Positions 9,801 through 18,832 of a stretch of 64,000 nt of DNA are shown here, piece after piece. Where the stretch lies: positions 124,001 through 188,000 of the forward strand of contig NZ_BAAAFG010000001.1 of assembly GCF_039523415.1 (NCBI RefSeq), written 5' to 3'. Origin of the DNA: Gangjinia marincola. Its GTDB lineage: Bacteria; Bacteroidota; Bacteroidia; Flavobacteriales; Flavobacteriaceae. Under the pieces are notes generated by a model. The model searched no databases. It saw nothing but the letters and a program-made list of their open reading frames with translations, and had not been told where the DNA came from. Every line of letters begins with the position of its first letter. Positions within the stretch are counted from its first letter, which is position 1. Position numbers and translations under genes: made by a program.

Positions 9801-11260
9801 CAAGAGTAGATTTAACCAATCAGCAATTTTATTTCAACAATATTAATATTACAGATGTAAAATATAAAACTCGGGGAGTACTTGATGGGACCATTACGCA
9901 TACAAATTTTTCTAACTGGCAATTAGATCTGGATTTAGATACGGATCGTTTGGTAGTGCTGGATACTGAATACAACCCCGGGGAATTATATTACGGCACC
10001 GCCTTTATCGCAGGAGAAGCTAATATTGTGGGCCCAACTGACAACCTCACTATTAACGTTATTGCAGAGACTGAGCCTGGTACAGTATTTAAAATTCCTT
10101 TAGACGATACCGCATCTTTTGGAGATAATTCTTTTATTTATTTTTTAAGTCCCGAAGAAAAAGAACTGCGAGCAATAACTGGAGAGGTTCAATTTGAGGA
10201 TTTGAAAGGACTCGACTTAAACTTTGATTTAGACATCGATGATGATGCCGAAGTAGAAGTAGTAGTAGATGTAGAAAGCGGAAGCACGCTAAAAGGTCGC
10301 GGAGCAGGAACCTTGTTAATTGAAATTAGTACTACTGGTAAATTTAATATGTGGGGAGATTTTATTGTGCTGGATGGGACATATAATTTCAAGTATGGTC
10401 AACTAGTTAATAAGGTATTTCAAGTTGAAAATGGCGGAACGATAAATTGGGACGGTAGTCCCTTACGTGCAGACCTCAATGTAAGTGCCATATATAAAGA
10501 ACAGGTTAACCCGGCATTATTACTTGAAAACCCATCCTTTAATCGCCAAATACCTGTGGATGTAATTATCAATTTGCAGGGAGATCTAATCCAGCCAAAT
10601 ATAAATTTTGATCTGCGTTATCCTAATTTAAGCTCTGTAGTACAATCAGAGTTGGATTATAGGATTAACGATAATGAAACCAAAGAAATTCAGGCTCTTT
10701 CTATTATTACTCAGGGAGATTTTTATATGGGATTACAAAATATTGGTAATAACCCGTTAGTAGGAAATTTATTAGAGCGTGCCTCCAGTTTAGTAGACGG
10801 TATTTTTGCAGATGAGGATGGAAAGTTCAAAGTAGGCCTAAATTATCAGCAGGGCGTAACGACACAGGACCAACGTACAGACGATAGATTTGGACTCACG
10901 TTATCCACACAGATCAATAACCGTATTCTTATTAATGGAAAAGTAGGTGTGCCAGTTGGTGGTATACAACAAACCTCTGTGGTGGGAGATGTTGAAATTG
11001 CTTTTTTACTTAATGAATCAGGTACATTACAGTTTACCTTATTCAATAGGGAGAATAATATTCAATACATAGGAGAACAGCTTGGTTTTACCCAAGGTTC
11101 AGGATTGTCTTATTCTGTTGACTTCAATACCTTCGAAGAATTTTTAACTAAAATTCTCAAAAAAGAACTAAACAGTGTTCAAGAGACACAGCAAACATTA
11201 GAACAAAAAAATCTGGTGCCAGACTATATACGTTTTCCAGGAGATGAAAACATTAGATAA
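6836..11260 (+). CDS. tamB: TamB-like translocation/assembly module protein
   Basis: 1474 aa. One N-terminal membrane helix (about residues 5-22, LIALLLLFLLIFIIF) is followed by a very long beta-rich AsmA/DUF490-type periplasmic region. The C-terminal part (about 1050-1450) carries the TamB domain with alternating hydrophobic strands and the conserved end FTQGSGLSYSVDF. TamB-type proteins bridge inner and outer membrane and take part in outer-membrane protein insertion or phospholipid transport. The start is uncertain: the frame begins with TTG, and the upstream in-frame codons (RRFWKI before KRILIA) look like family N-termini, so an earlier non-ATG start near 6815 is possible. The 3' end overlaps the convergent symporter by 8 bases. 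Confidence 0.9.
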   Translation: MKRILIALLLLFLLIFIIFSIPAVQTGVARKLTKDLKTRTGVDITVDRVGISYLGEAELKGILIKDHHGDTLIYAKELNTSLLSLKGAYNNKPALGDVYADGLLFNMKRYKDEETDNFSIFIDKLSSKESTSTKPFKLTSKNIIFTNSHYEYIDENLETPQVVLIDDLAINASDLLVLGKEVSVDVERLAGKEGRGITINSLATEFYYSPQRMSLKNLSLETPHSNLKGEINFLYELEDFQDFLNKVRVEANFEDSSLSTTDLKGFYKEFGTGESINFTTKLTGTLNDFDLMNVRLRGMNRSVIYGDIRIEESFAKDKNNFKLTGNLSNLTTNYYDLVNLLPNILRESLPKNLISFGNVKFTGQTSVTQKRLTVDGALNSQLGDLLADIEINEINNIQDATYTGKLAATEFNLGQFLDRNSLGITTFNLNVDGSGLLAETLNTNIKGEIQSLEYNDYTYQGITASGRLTYPIFNGYLNSKDVNANLDFEGFVDVSEEKSDFDFTARIKRLNLVALNLNLRDSISIFSGDLIMDITGSNIDNAEGAVVIQNAVYENEQDQYEFADLSIISSYQGNVHTLEISSPDVIDGKLTGVYQIRELPALFENAVGSLYTNYRPNTTTENQYLQFDFDIYSKIVEAFLPNVEIAANTFIRGSVESDVSEFNLSFKSPSLTIEDNTFDGVNVQVDNTNPLFNTFIDVKKLENSIYNISNFNLINVTLRDTLFVQAEFNGGKEDRDDYDITFYHTIDSTSRSVIGLRKSTVNFKNNTWYINEEKNPEQNKILFDRKLTKLKIDSILISHENEKIFLNGSMKDANNKDFELTFDQVDLKKITPSIDSLALDGLVNGRLNIIQQEGVYTPTANLTIEDVKINDFQYGKLALDIAGNSDLTKFDVDAILREEKINALSANGEIMIEGDDAIFDLDASLNKLDLSAFSALGGDVLTDIRGLVSGRAKITGNAKSPSMTGQLLINNGGLKIPYLNVDLDFEQRARVDLTNQQFYFNNINITDVKYKTRGVLDGTITHTNFSNWQLDLDLDTDRLVVLDTEYNPGELYYGTAFIAGEANIVGPTDNLTINVIAETEPGTVFKIPLDDTASFGDNSFIYFLSPEEKELRAITGEVQFEDLKGLDLNFDLDIDDDAEVEVVVDVESGSTLKGRGAGTLLIEISTTGKFNMWGDFIVLDGTYNFKYGQLVNKVFQVENGGTINWDGSPLRADLNVSAIYKEQVNPALLLENPSFNRQIPVDVIINLQGDLIQPNINFDLRYPNLSSVVQSELDYRINDNETKEIQALSIITQGDFYMGLQNIGNNPLVGNLLERASSLVDGIFADEDGKFKVGLNYQQGVTTQDQRTDDRFGLTLSTQINNRILINGKVGVPVGGIQQTSVVGDVEIAFLLNESGTLQFTLFNRENNIQYIGEQLGFTQGSGLSYSVDFNTFEEFLTKILKKELNSVQETQQTLEQKNLVPDYIRFPGDENIR

Positions 11261-12980
11261 TCTTGTTCCATAGGCGATAAATAATGTAGGCGCAAAGTCC
11301 TGATATGGTTAAACTTATCCAGGCATATGCATAAGAACTGTACAGGTAGTATCCGGTTCCAAATAATAAGCAATATACTCCAATAACACCACAAAAGAAG
11401 GAAATGACCTTGGCGCCAATGTGCTTAAACTTAGATTTCCCATCAAAAATAAGCGCATTAAATTCATCTCTTTTTTGACGTGAAATGGGAGTAGTAAGCA
11501 AGCTCACAACAATCCAGGAAATTGTGGTAATCACAACCCCAAGAACCAGTTGCCAATGTCCAGCTATACTAATCCAGGGAATTTCTTGTTTATCATTAAT
11601 AAAAAAGAGTATCGCAATTAAAAACGACACTAACATGGCCGTAATTTCACTATAAGGATTAATTCTATGCCAAAACCAACGTAAAATAAATAGAAGTCCT
11701 GTGCCTGCTCCAATTTGCAACAATAAATTAAAAGCATCTCTCGCTTCTTCTAAAATCAGTGCGAGTAAGCCCGCGCAAATCATCATGAGTAAAGTAGCTA
11801 CTCTTCCTATTCCTACTTTAGCCTTTTCTGAAGCTTTAGGATTGATAAAACGTACATAAAAATCATTTACAACGTAACTGCTTCCCCAGTTAAGATGTGT
11901 GGAAATAGTACTCATAAATGCGGCAATCAAGGATGTAACAACAATCCCCAGTAATCCCGCGGGTAAAAAGGTTAGCATCGCGGGATAAGAGAGGTCATTT
12001 TTTACAAAATTGGGATTCAATTCTGGAAATGCAGCCCTTAGACTTTCTAAAGATGGGTACATTATGAGCGATGCTAGGCCTATAATGATCCAGGGCCAGG
12101 GTCTTAACGCGTAGTGTGCTACGTTAAAAAATAAGGTAGCCGCTGTAGCATGTTTTTCATTCTTTGCTGCTAACATACGTTGAGCGATATAACCACCACC
12201 ACCTGGTTCTGCACCGGGATACCACACGCTCCACCATTGTACGGCTAAAGGGATGATAAGTAATGGGATTAAGATTTCCATGTTTGTAAAGTCAGGAAAC
12301 ATGGCTGTTTTTGATTGCACCAAATCATTACGTAGCATTGCAGAGAGCCCACCCACTTGTGGTAAATTAGTGATATGTACCGCCGCCCATATGCTTCCTA
12401 CCATAGCAATAATAAACTGGATAAAATCTGTAATGAGTACTCCACGTAATCCGCCCAGCATAGAATAAGTAACGGTTACCATTGAAGCGATAATAAGAGT
12501 TTGACCTTCAGAAAAGCCAAACATTACATGCCCGATTTTGATAGCCGCAAGGCAAACATTTGCCATGATGATTATATTGAAAAAGACTCCTAAATAAATA
12601 GCTCTAAAACCTCTTAAAAATGCAGCGCTTTTTCCTTCGTATCTCAATTCGTAAAACTCCAGATCGGTGGTAATTCCACTTTTACGCCATAGTTTGGCAT
12701 AAAAGAAAACGGTGAGCATCCCGGTGAGAAGAAAACTCCACCAAATCCAGTTTCCGTAAACTCCGTCTTCTCTAATTACTCCTGCGACAAAATTGGGTGT
12801 ATCTGCAGCAAACGTGGTGGCAACCATAGAAACTCCTAAGAGCCACCAAGGCATATTTCTACCTGATAAAAAGAAGTTAGAAACATCTTTACTACTTTGG
12901 CGCGAAACTAAAATTCCTATTACAAGTGAAACTATAAAAAATGCGATAATGATTGCCCAGTCTATGGTATCGAGAATCAT
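11253..12980 (-). CDS. sodium:solute symporter (SSS family)
   Basis: 575 aa with 13-14 predicted membrane helices spread over the full length. SSS hallmarks include FFLSGRNMPWWLLGVSM near the N-terminus, AADTPNFVAG, SMLGGLRGVLITDFIQF in the middle and STISTHLNWGSSYVVNDFY around residues 355-375 (the sodium-binding helix region). It imports a small solute with sodium across the inner membrane; the substrate cannot be told from sequence. It lies 30 bases after the ridA-type gene on the same strand, suggesting an operon. Confidence 0.92.
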   Translation of the reverse strand: MILDTIDWAIIIAFFIVSLVIGILVSRQSSKDVSNFFLSGRNMPWWLLGVSMVATTFAADTPNFVAGVIREDGVYGNWIWWSFLLTGMLTVFFYAKLWRKSGITTDLEFYELRYEGKSAAFLRGFRAIYLGVFFNIIIMANVCLAAIKIGHVMFGFSEGQTLIIASMVTVTYSMLGGLRGVLITDFIQFIIAMVGSIWAAVHITNLPQVGGLSAMLRNDLVQSKTAMFPDFTNMEILIPLLIIPLAVQWWSVWYPGAEPGGGGYIAQRMLAAKNEKHATAATLFFNVAHYALRPWPWIIIGLASLIMYPSLESLRAAFPELNPNFVKNDLSYPAMLTFLPAGLLGIVVTSLIAAFMSTISTHLNWGSSYVVNDFYVRFINPKASEKAKVGIGRVATLLMMICAGLLALILEEARDAFNLLLQIGAGTGLLFILRWFWHRINPYSEITAMLVSFLIAILFFINDKQEIPWISIAGHWQLVLGVVITTISWIVVSLLTTPISRQKRDEFNALIFDGKSKFKHIGAKVISFFCGVIGVYCLLFGTGYYLYSSYAYAWISLTISGLCAYIIYRLWNKII

Positions 12981-13010
12981 AAGGTCTTTAGTTAATGAGA
13001 CGTAAACGTA

Positions 13011-13394
13011 TTATGATTTTATTGCAATCACGCTTATCTCTACGTTAACATGTTTGGGTAAGGTTTGTACCGCAACTGTTTCACGCGCTGGAGCCGTTTT
13101 AGGATCAAAATAAGCGCCGTAAATCTCATTTACCTTATTGAATAGCTCCATCCTACTAAGAAAAATAGATGATTTGACTACATTTTCAAAAGTAAAGCCG
13201 GCTTCATCTAAGACTGCTTTTAGATTTTTCATAACAAGGTTAGCTTCGGCTTCGATAGATGAAGTAACCAGCTCTCCTGTTTTAGGATCTATAGCTATTT
13301 GTCCTGAAGTAAATAACATGTTTCCCGCACGTATGGCTTGATTATATGGACCGATTGGAGCAGGAGCGTTTGAGGTTTCAACGATTTTTTTCAT
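13011..13394 (-). CDS. ridA: RidA family enamine/imine deaminase
   Basis: 127 aa, the normal RidA length. The family pattern is complete: APAPIGPYNQAIRAGN near the start, FTSGQIAIDP, the arginine of PARETVAVQTLPKH near residue 105, and VEISVIAIK at the end. RidA proteins hydrolyse reactive 2-aminoacrylate and related enamines made by PLP enzymes. It is the first gene of a short pair with the symporter and lies downstream of lptD across a 388-base gap. Confidence 0.93.
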   Translation of the reverse strand: MKKIVETSNAPAPIGPYNQAIRAGNMLFTSGQIAIDPKTGELVTSSIEAEANLVMKNLKAVLDEAGFTFENVVKSSIFLSRMELFNKVNEIYGAYFDPKTAPARETVAVQTLPKHVNVEISVIAIKS

Positions 13395-13782
13395 AGTAAC
13401 CAGAGTTATTATTTAAAGCTGAAAGATAATCTTAATTCTCAAACTGAAAATTGTTTTTAATAATGAATGTGGTTTAATGAAGTAGGGCTGGTATAAAGTT
13501 CTTAGTCTTCAATCTAAGTGTGCAGGCTAATATCAAATTGAAATCTTAATTTAAAGAAAAGTACATCAATCAAATATTTACTGAAAATACGCATATTGAC
13601 ATATAGTACAATCCTCTGTTAATTTGAGCGCATCCGAAAATTTTAAATCGTTAATTTTCAATACATTTCGACTTCCCTGAATGTGACAGTTTTCGTTTTA
13701 TGTCAAATTACGGATATTCATATACATTTTGAACAATTAAAACGAATAACTCAATAATAACTAACTTAATAATAATTCAACT
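13395..13782. other. 388-base intergenic region without a recognised gene
   Basis: AT-rich spacer between ridA and the end of lptD. No ORF, tRNA-like fold, strong hairpin or repeat was seen. It probably carries the ridA promoter. Confidence 0.5.
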
Positions 13783-16587
13783 CTAGAGCCTACGATCCGG
13801 CTCTCTGTTTTTATCGTATTTAATATCTCTTAAAGCCCCGGCTTTGATCCCAATAAAGAAAAACCATTGCGCACGATTACCGTACGGCGTCCAGTTAAAC
13901 GTCATATACCAACTTTTAAGTTCTCGTCTAAAATTGAGTTGAGGAGGTCTAAAACTATTATCAGTGAGATCATAACTAGAACTAAATCCAAGAGACCACA
14001 TGGGTGAGAGCTCCACATCGCCAGAAAAGTCAACTGAGTGTGCAGTGATTTCATTTTGACGGGCATTATTGGTGTAGTTCATCGAGTAACTCATGCGCAA
14101 ATTCCAAGGAATCTTGTAATTATAGTAATCATTATCCTCATTATTACCATCTCTATTAAGATTAGGATCAGAAACAGATTTTGGTAGTCCACGATCGTTC
14201 AAAGTTCTAGTTTGTCCTAAAAGATCATCTGGGCGGGATCCATTTAGTATGGCCTGGTCGACTTCATCTATTCCCAGATTTGGATCTTCGTCTTTTACAG
14301 CCCCTCGTTCAAAATCTCTGCTGGAAAAATTATACCCAAAACTAACGTTACCACGGGTTAGTCTAAACAGGCTTCCACCATTGTTGATGTTTAACTTATC
14401 AATACGTTGATTTGAACTATTGAGCGCGTAAGGATCCATCTGTCCTGTAAAGTTGATATCTAGTTTATTTTGAACTACGGGGATGTTTCCTCTAAAGGTA
14501 ATAGGGGCGAGGTTAAGTGAATCTGCTGCTATATTATAGGACGTACTAAAGCCCAGATTACTGATTAGTTTGATTTTTCTGGGTTCGGCTTCAACATCCA
14601 GCGTATCCTTTGGTCGTATTTTAGCTTCAATGTCATTGGTTATTGAGAATCCTATGTTGCTAGACATGTTTTCATTAGGAGTACCGTATAGGGTTCCTTG
14701 AAATCTTGTATAACTTACGCGCTCCTCTTCTGGTCGTATATCATTCGCAGGAATTACGTATTCATCATAATATTGATCAAATCCGGGGGTTAGTGTATAA
14801 CTTATGGAGGGTCTGATTACATGCCTGAGCGCCTGAATCTTATTTTTCTTGTCAAAATCAACTCTACCGTATAAGGTTGTACCAACGTTGGTGCTAAAGT
14901 TGTAGGTTCGCCAAGACTCAAAACCAGCGACAGTATCTGTCACTACTTCATTATTTATATCATCATACGATTGCCTAAATGTCCTAAATACCCAGTTTTC
15001 TCTAAAATTTGTACCGGCGGTTACACTTAAGTACTTAGCTACTTTAAAATTAGTGCTTACCGGGATAGTATGCTGCGCACCGTAGATGGCATCATCGAAC
15101 ATCTCTTCTTTAAAAAAAAGAGAGTCGGTGGTGCTAAATCTATTCTCTGCCCTTAGATTATATTGGAGATTGATATTTTGAATCAGTCCTTTTTTTGTGC
15201 CGTTTTTTGGTGCAAATGGAAATAACCTGGCGATATTTGCTTGTAGCGTAGGTAACGTCATGTTAATTTCTTCGGTGTTGGAGTTTTGCGAGTGCGTTGC
15301 CGTAAGTGCAATATTGATTTGGGGTTCTACATCAAAGGTCTTTTGATAGGAAATTGATGAGCTTAAGTTGTTGTTTAAGAAATTAGCAGTATTACTTTGG
15401 TTTAGTGATTGTTGGAAGAATCTACTGCTTCCTAAATTCACTGAAGCCGAAAACCTGGACGTTGGATTAGCTTTAGCATCTTGAGAATGTGACCATTGGA
15501 TATTGTAGGTATCTCCTTCAGAGAATCCCGGGAAACCTCGTTCTCCCTCTACCAGTCGTTCGTACCTCAAGTTTACATTTCCGCGAAAGCGATATCTTAC
15601 TCCGTATTCTGACTGGGTGCGTATTCCATAGCTTCCGTTGGTATAATAATCTCCTAAAACGGTAAGGTTTACATACTCGCTCAGGGCAAAATAATATCCC
15701 CCGTTTTGAAGAAAGTAACCACGGTTTCGGCGTTCTCCATAGGACGGAATGATAAAACCAGAAACTTCCTCATCAGTCAACGGGAAATATCCAAAAGGTA
15801 GTCCCAGCGGCGTTGGTACATCTTCAATGTACATATTGACCAAACCGGTGACGATTTTTTTTTCGGGAACGAATTTGATGCGGCGTGCGAAGAAATAATA
15901 CTCGGGGTCATCAACATCTTCGGCAGTAGTAAACTTGACATTTCGCATGTAATATACAGAGTCGTTTTCTCGCTTAGTCACTGCTCCTTTAACATTAAAT
16001 CCGCCCTCATTCGTTCGTGAGTTGTAGACCAGCGCTTTTTCGGTATCAAAATTAAATCTAATGGAATCAGGTTCCACTACACTATTAGCCTGAGTAAATA
16101 CAGGCGATTGCGTGTAAACATCTGCTGTGTCCCTTATGCCATAAGCATAAATTTCATTCTTTTCGTTGTCGAGGATAATAAGCCCCGCCTTGATGTTCAC
16201 ATCGCCGTAAGTGATTTCGGCTTCATTGTAGAGGTACATGCGATTCTCTTTTCGGGAAAGGCGCATATAATCCTTAGCCTTGTATACCACCTGATCGGTG
16301 AGAAACGTAGTCTTTTGTTCAGTTATGGTATCCTTTTTGATTGAGTCTTGAACAGTAGCAGGAATAGGTGTTTGTGAGGAAGAAGCAATACTATCCTTTT
16401 TTGCCTCAATGCTTAATTCGCGTCCCGTTTTTAATTCTTGAGCCGTCAAAACAGATGTGAATAACGTGGTGAAAACTAAGCAACAAAGGATATGTAGGTG
16501 GTAGGTTCGCAATACTATTAATGCTATTTTTGTAACAGTGGCGTGCTTTGAAGGCTCAAAACTACAATAATTTTTAACCTTACGCAT
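13783..16587 (-). CDS. lptD: LptD-like LPS-assembly outer-membrane protein
   Basis: 934 aa from the ATG at 16587; a TTG five codons upstream is also in frame. A hydrophobic export segment (about residues 25-45) ends near VLTAQ. Then follow an OstA-like N-terminal domain (about 90-260, with YLYNEAEITYGDVNIKAG and a DVPTPLGLPFGYFPL strand) and a long C-terminal beta-barrel rich in alternating aromatic strands. LptD inserts lipopolysaccharide into the outer leaflet. The Bacteroidota form is long and divergent, as here. It is divergent from the amidase gene at 16636, a common flavobacterial arrangement. Confidence 0.87.
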   Translation of the reverse strand: MRKVKNYCSFEPSKHATVTKIALIVLRTYHLHILCCLVFTTLFTSVLTAQELKTGRELSIEAKKDSIASSSQTPIPATVQDSIKKDTITEQKTTFLTDQVVYKAKDYMRLSRKENRMYLYNEAEITYGDVNIKAGLIILDNEKNEIYAYGIRDTADVYTQSPVFTQANSVVEPDSIRFNFDTEKALVYNSRTNEGGFNVKGAVTKRENDSVYYMRNVKFTTAEDVDDPEYYFFARRIKFVPEKKIVTGLVNMYIEDVPTPLGLPFGYFPLTDEEVSGFIIPSYGERRNRGYFLQNGGYYFALSEYVNLTVLGDYYTNGSYGIRTQSEYGVRYRFRGNVNLRYERLVEGERGFPGFSEGDTYNIQWSHSQDAKANPTSRFSASVNLGSSRFFQQSLNQSNTANFLNNNLSSSISYQKTFDVEPQINIALTATHSQNSNTEEINMTLPTLQANIARLFPFAPKNGTKKGLIQNINLQYNLRAENRFSTTDSLFFKEEMFDDAIYGAQHTIPVSTNFKVAKYLSVTAGTNFRENWVFRTFRQSYDDINNEVVTDTVAGFESWRTYNFSTNVGTTLYGRVDFDKKNKIQALRHVIRPSISYTLTPGFDQYYDEYVIPANDIRPEEERVSYTRFQGTLYGTPNENMSSNIGFSITNDIEAKIRPKDTLDVEAEPRKIKLISNLGFSTSYNIAADSLNLAPITFRGNIPVVQNKLDINFTGQMDPYALNSSNQRIDKLNINNGGSLFRLTRGNVSFGYNFSSRDFERGAVKDEDPNLGIDEVDQAILNGSRPDDLLGQTRTLNDRGLPKSVSDPNLNRDGNNEDNDYYNYKIPWNLRMSYSMNYTNNARQNEITAHSVDFSGDVELSPMWSLGFSSSYDLTDNSFRPPQLNFRRELKSWYMTFNWTPYGNRAQWFFFIGIKAGALRDIKYDKNREPDRRL

Positions 16588-16635
16588 TTTAAAAGGTTGC
16601 AATAACCAAAAATTACGCCAAATAGAAAACGAAGG

Positions 16636-17832
16636 ATGAACAGAGTTGTTTTAATTTTTTTATTACTTATTATTTGTGCAGGAGCATCACTTTCTTTTGC
16701 CTCAAATCAAATGCCTAATCCGCCTAAAAAATTTATCGTTGTGTTGGATGCAGGTCATGGCGGAAAAGATCATGGAAATTTGGGAAATGGATATAAGGAA
16801 AAGTCAATAGCTCTCAATATTATTCTAAAGGTCGGTGCTGCCCTTAAAAAAATGGAAAACGTAGAAGTCATCTACACCCGCGACAAAGATGTTTTTGTTG
16901 ATTTGAAAGAACGCGGAAATATTGCCAATGCTGCCAATGCAGACTTGTTTGTTTCGGTTCACTGCAACGCACATAATTCTCAGGCTCAAGGTACCGAAAC
17001 ATTTGTGCTGGGTACTCACCGTAACAATACCAATTTTGAAATAGCCAAGAAGGAAAATTCAGTAATCTTTCTGGAAGACAATTACGAAGAGAAATACGAA
17101 GGATTTGATCCCAACTCTCCAGAGAGTACGATAGGTCTTACCTTGATGCAGGAAGAATATCTGGATCAAAGTATCATGCTGGCTGATTTTGTGCAGAAAC
17201 AGTTTACAAAAAAACTGGCACGCGTCAATCGCGGCGTTAAACAAGCGGGATTCATTGTTTTATACCAAACCGTTATGCCCAGCGTATTAATAGAAGTAGG
17301 TTTTTTAACGAACAATAAAGAAGGAAAATACCTCAATAGTTCAAAGGGACAAAATGATATGGCTAAGTCTATCACTAGTGCCATTATAAAATATAAGGAA
17401 TCTCTTAACCTGGTAAACCAAGAAAATATCACAATCTATTCAGATTATGATACAAACGCTACTGTCACTACCACAAATACGACTAAAGTAGTTGTTCCTA
17501 CAGATGAGAACGGTATTACCATAAGTAATGAAGATCCAGAGGGTATCGCCAGTTTGGACAACGATGCTAATGTTTTTTATCGCGTACAAATCGCGGCAAG
17601 CGGAACTAAACTAGAGCCCAAATCATATAATTTCAAAGGAATTAAAGGGGTTAATAGAGAAAGTGACGGATCACTTTATCGTTATTATGTGGGAGAAACT
17701 ACAAGTTATAACAAAGCGAATAAGCTACTTAAACTGGTAAAATCAAAAGGGTTTCCATCTAGTTATATAGTCGCGTATAAAAATGGAGAACGCGTACAAA
17801 TTAGTGAGGCTAGAAATTCTCAATTGAAATAG
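16636..17832 (+). CDS. N-acetylmuramoyl-L-alanine amidase with C-terminal SPOR-like region
   Basis: 398 aa. A signal peptide (residues 1-23) precedes an Amidase_3 domain at about residues 33-240. Zinc ligands appear in VLDAGHGGKDHG (H41), in the Glu of the GNGYKEKSIALN segment and in SVHCNAHNS. The catalytic Glu is in LIEVGFLTN. A Thr-rich linker leads to a C-terminal SPOR-like region (about 312-390, with VFYRVQIAASG). These enzymes cleave the amide between MurNAc and the stem peptide during cell separation. It is followed by the MCE/MlaD gene. Confidence 0.93.
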   Translation: MNRVVLIFLLLIICAGASLSFASNQMPNPPKKFIVVLDAGHGGKDHGNLGNGYKEKSIALNIILKVGAALKKMENVEVIYTRDKDVFVDLKERGNIANAANADLFVSVHCNAHNSQAQGTETFVLGTHRNNTNFEIAKKENSVIFLEDNYEEKYEGFDPNSPESTIGLTLMQEEYLDQSIMLADFVQKQFTKKLARVNRGVKQAGFIVLYQTVMPSVLIEVGFLTNNKEGKYLNSSKGQNDMAKSITSAIIKYKESLNLVNQENITIYSDYDTNATVTTTNTTKVVVPTDENGITISNEDPEGIASLDNDANVFYRVQIAASGTKLEPKSYNFKGIKGVNRESDGSLYRYYVGETTSYNKANKLLKLVKSKGFPSSYIVAYKNGERVQISEARNSQLK

Positions 17833-17856
17833 CTCTTTTCGTACCTTATTTATTCC

Positions 17857-17864
17857 TATTTTTG
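17857..17864 (+). promoter_or_regulatory. -7 box before the MCE gene
   Basis: TATTTTTG is a perfect TAnnTTTG match 24 bases before the TTG start at 17888. No TTG is present at -33. It would allow separate transcription of the MCE gene and the genes after it. Confidence 0.45.
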
Positions 17865-17887
17865 TTCAAATAACTAAATCAACCTCA

Positions 17888-18820
17888 TTGAAAATTACAA
17901 AAGAAGTTAAAACCGCACTCTTGGCTATTGTAGCCGTAATCCTACTTATTTTTGGTTACAGTTTTCTAAAAGGCAAAAACATCCTTGAAAATTCAAAGAT
18001 CATTTATGCTAAATACGAAAACGTAGGAGGACTAATTAAATCATCAGGGGTTTTTATAAATGGTCTTCAAGTAGGATCCGTGACTGATATTAAATTTATA
18101 AGTGGTTCAGGCGAGTTACTGATCAAAATGAATATTGATACTGATTTAGGTTTTTCAAATAAGAGTATTGCAGAGATTGGTGGGGATTTGATAGGAGCAA
18201 AATACGTCACTATTTACCCTGAATTTGAGGGCAAAGTCATTGAAACCGGGGATACCATTTCATCACAAATTGAACAAGGTTTGATCGATCAATTCACACC
18301 AACACAACGCAAACTTGATCGTGTTTTAGTAGATGCAGATACACTCGTTAAATCCGTCAACAATATCTTAGATGAGGATACACAGGCAAATCTTAGGGAA
18401 ACCATTGCTTCTACCAATCAAATTATGAAAGATTTTACTCTAACCATGCGTAAGATCAATCGTATTATGGATGATAATTCTGGTAAACTTAAAACCACCG
18501 TTGCCAATTTTGAACAATCTTCAGAGGATCTTACCGCGATTACCGCAAATTTAAAAGAGGTAGATATAAAAGCATTGATTAGTAATATTGAAGGAACACT
18601 TGCAGATTTTAAAGAAATTTCGGGTAAATTAAATTCTGAAAAGGGAACCATGGGGAAACTCATGAACGATCCAGAATTATATAATAACCTCGATATTGCG
18701 ACTAAACAAATGGCGGCATTGCTGCAGGATTTGAAGTTAAACCCTACGCGCTACATTAATGTTTCTGTCTTTGGCAAGAAAAATAAACCGTACATACAAC
18801 CTAACGATTCACTAAAGTAA
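17888..18820 (+). CDS. MCE/MlaD family lipid-transport substrate-binding protein
   Basis: 310 aa with a TTG start. An N-terminal membrane anchor (about residues 9-27) is followed by the MCE domain (about 35-115, with IYAKYENVGGLIKSSGVFING and IGAKYVTIYP). A helical tail contains many Asn, Ser and Thr heptad-like segments and the GTMGKLMNDPELYNNL motif typical of MlaD-like proteins. MlaD-type proteins bind phospholipid in the periplasm for MlaFE-like transporters. No ATPase/permease partner is adjacent. It lies 12 bases before the Fe-S protein. Confidence 0.9.
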   Translation: MKITKEVKTALLAIVAVILLIFGYSFLKGKNILENSKIIYAKYENVGGLIKSSGVFINGLQVGSVTDIKFISGSGELLIKMNIDTDLGFSNKSIAEIGGDLIGAKYVTIYPEFEGKVIETGDTISSQIEQGLIDQFTPTQRKLDRVLVDADTLVKSVNNILDEDTQANLRETIASTNQIMKDFTLTMRKINRIMDDNSGKLKTTVANFEQSSEDLTAITANLKEVDIKALISNIEGTLADFKEISGKLNSEKGTMGKLMNDPELYNNLDIATKQMAALLQDLKLNPTRYINVSVFGKKNKPYIQPNDSLK

Positions 18821-18832
18821 AAAGTAGAAGGT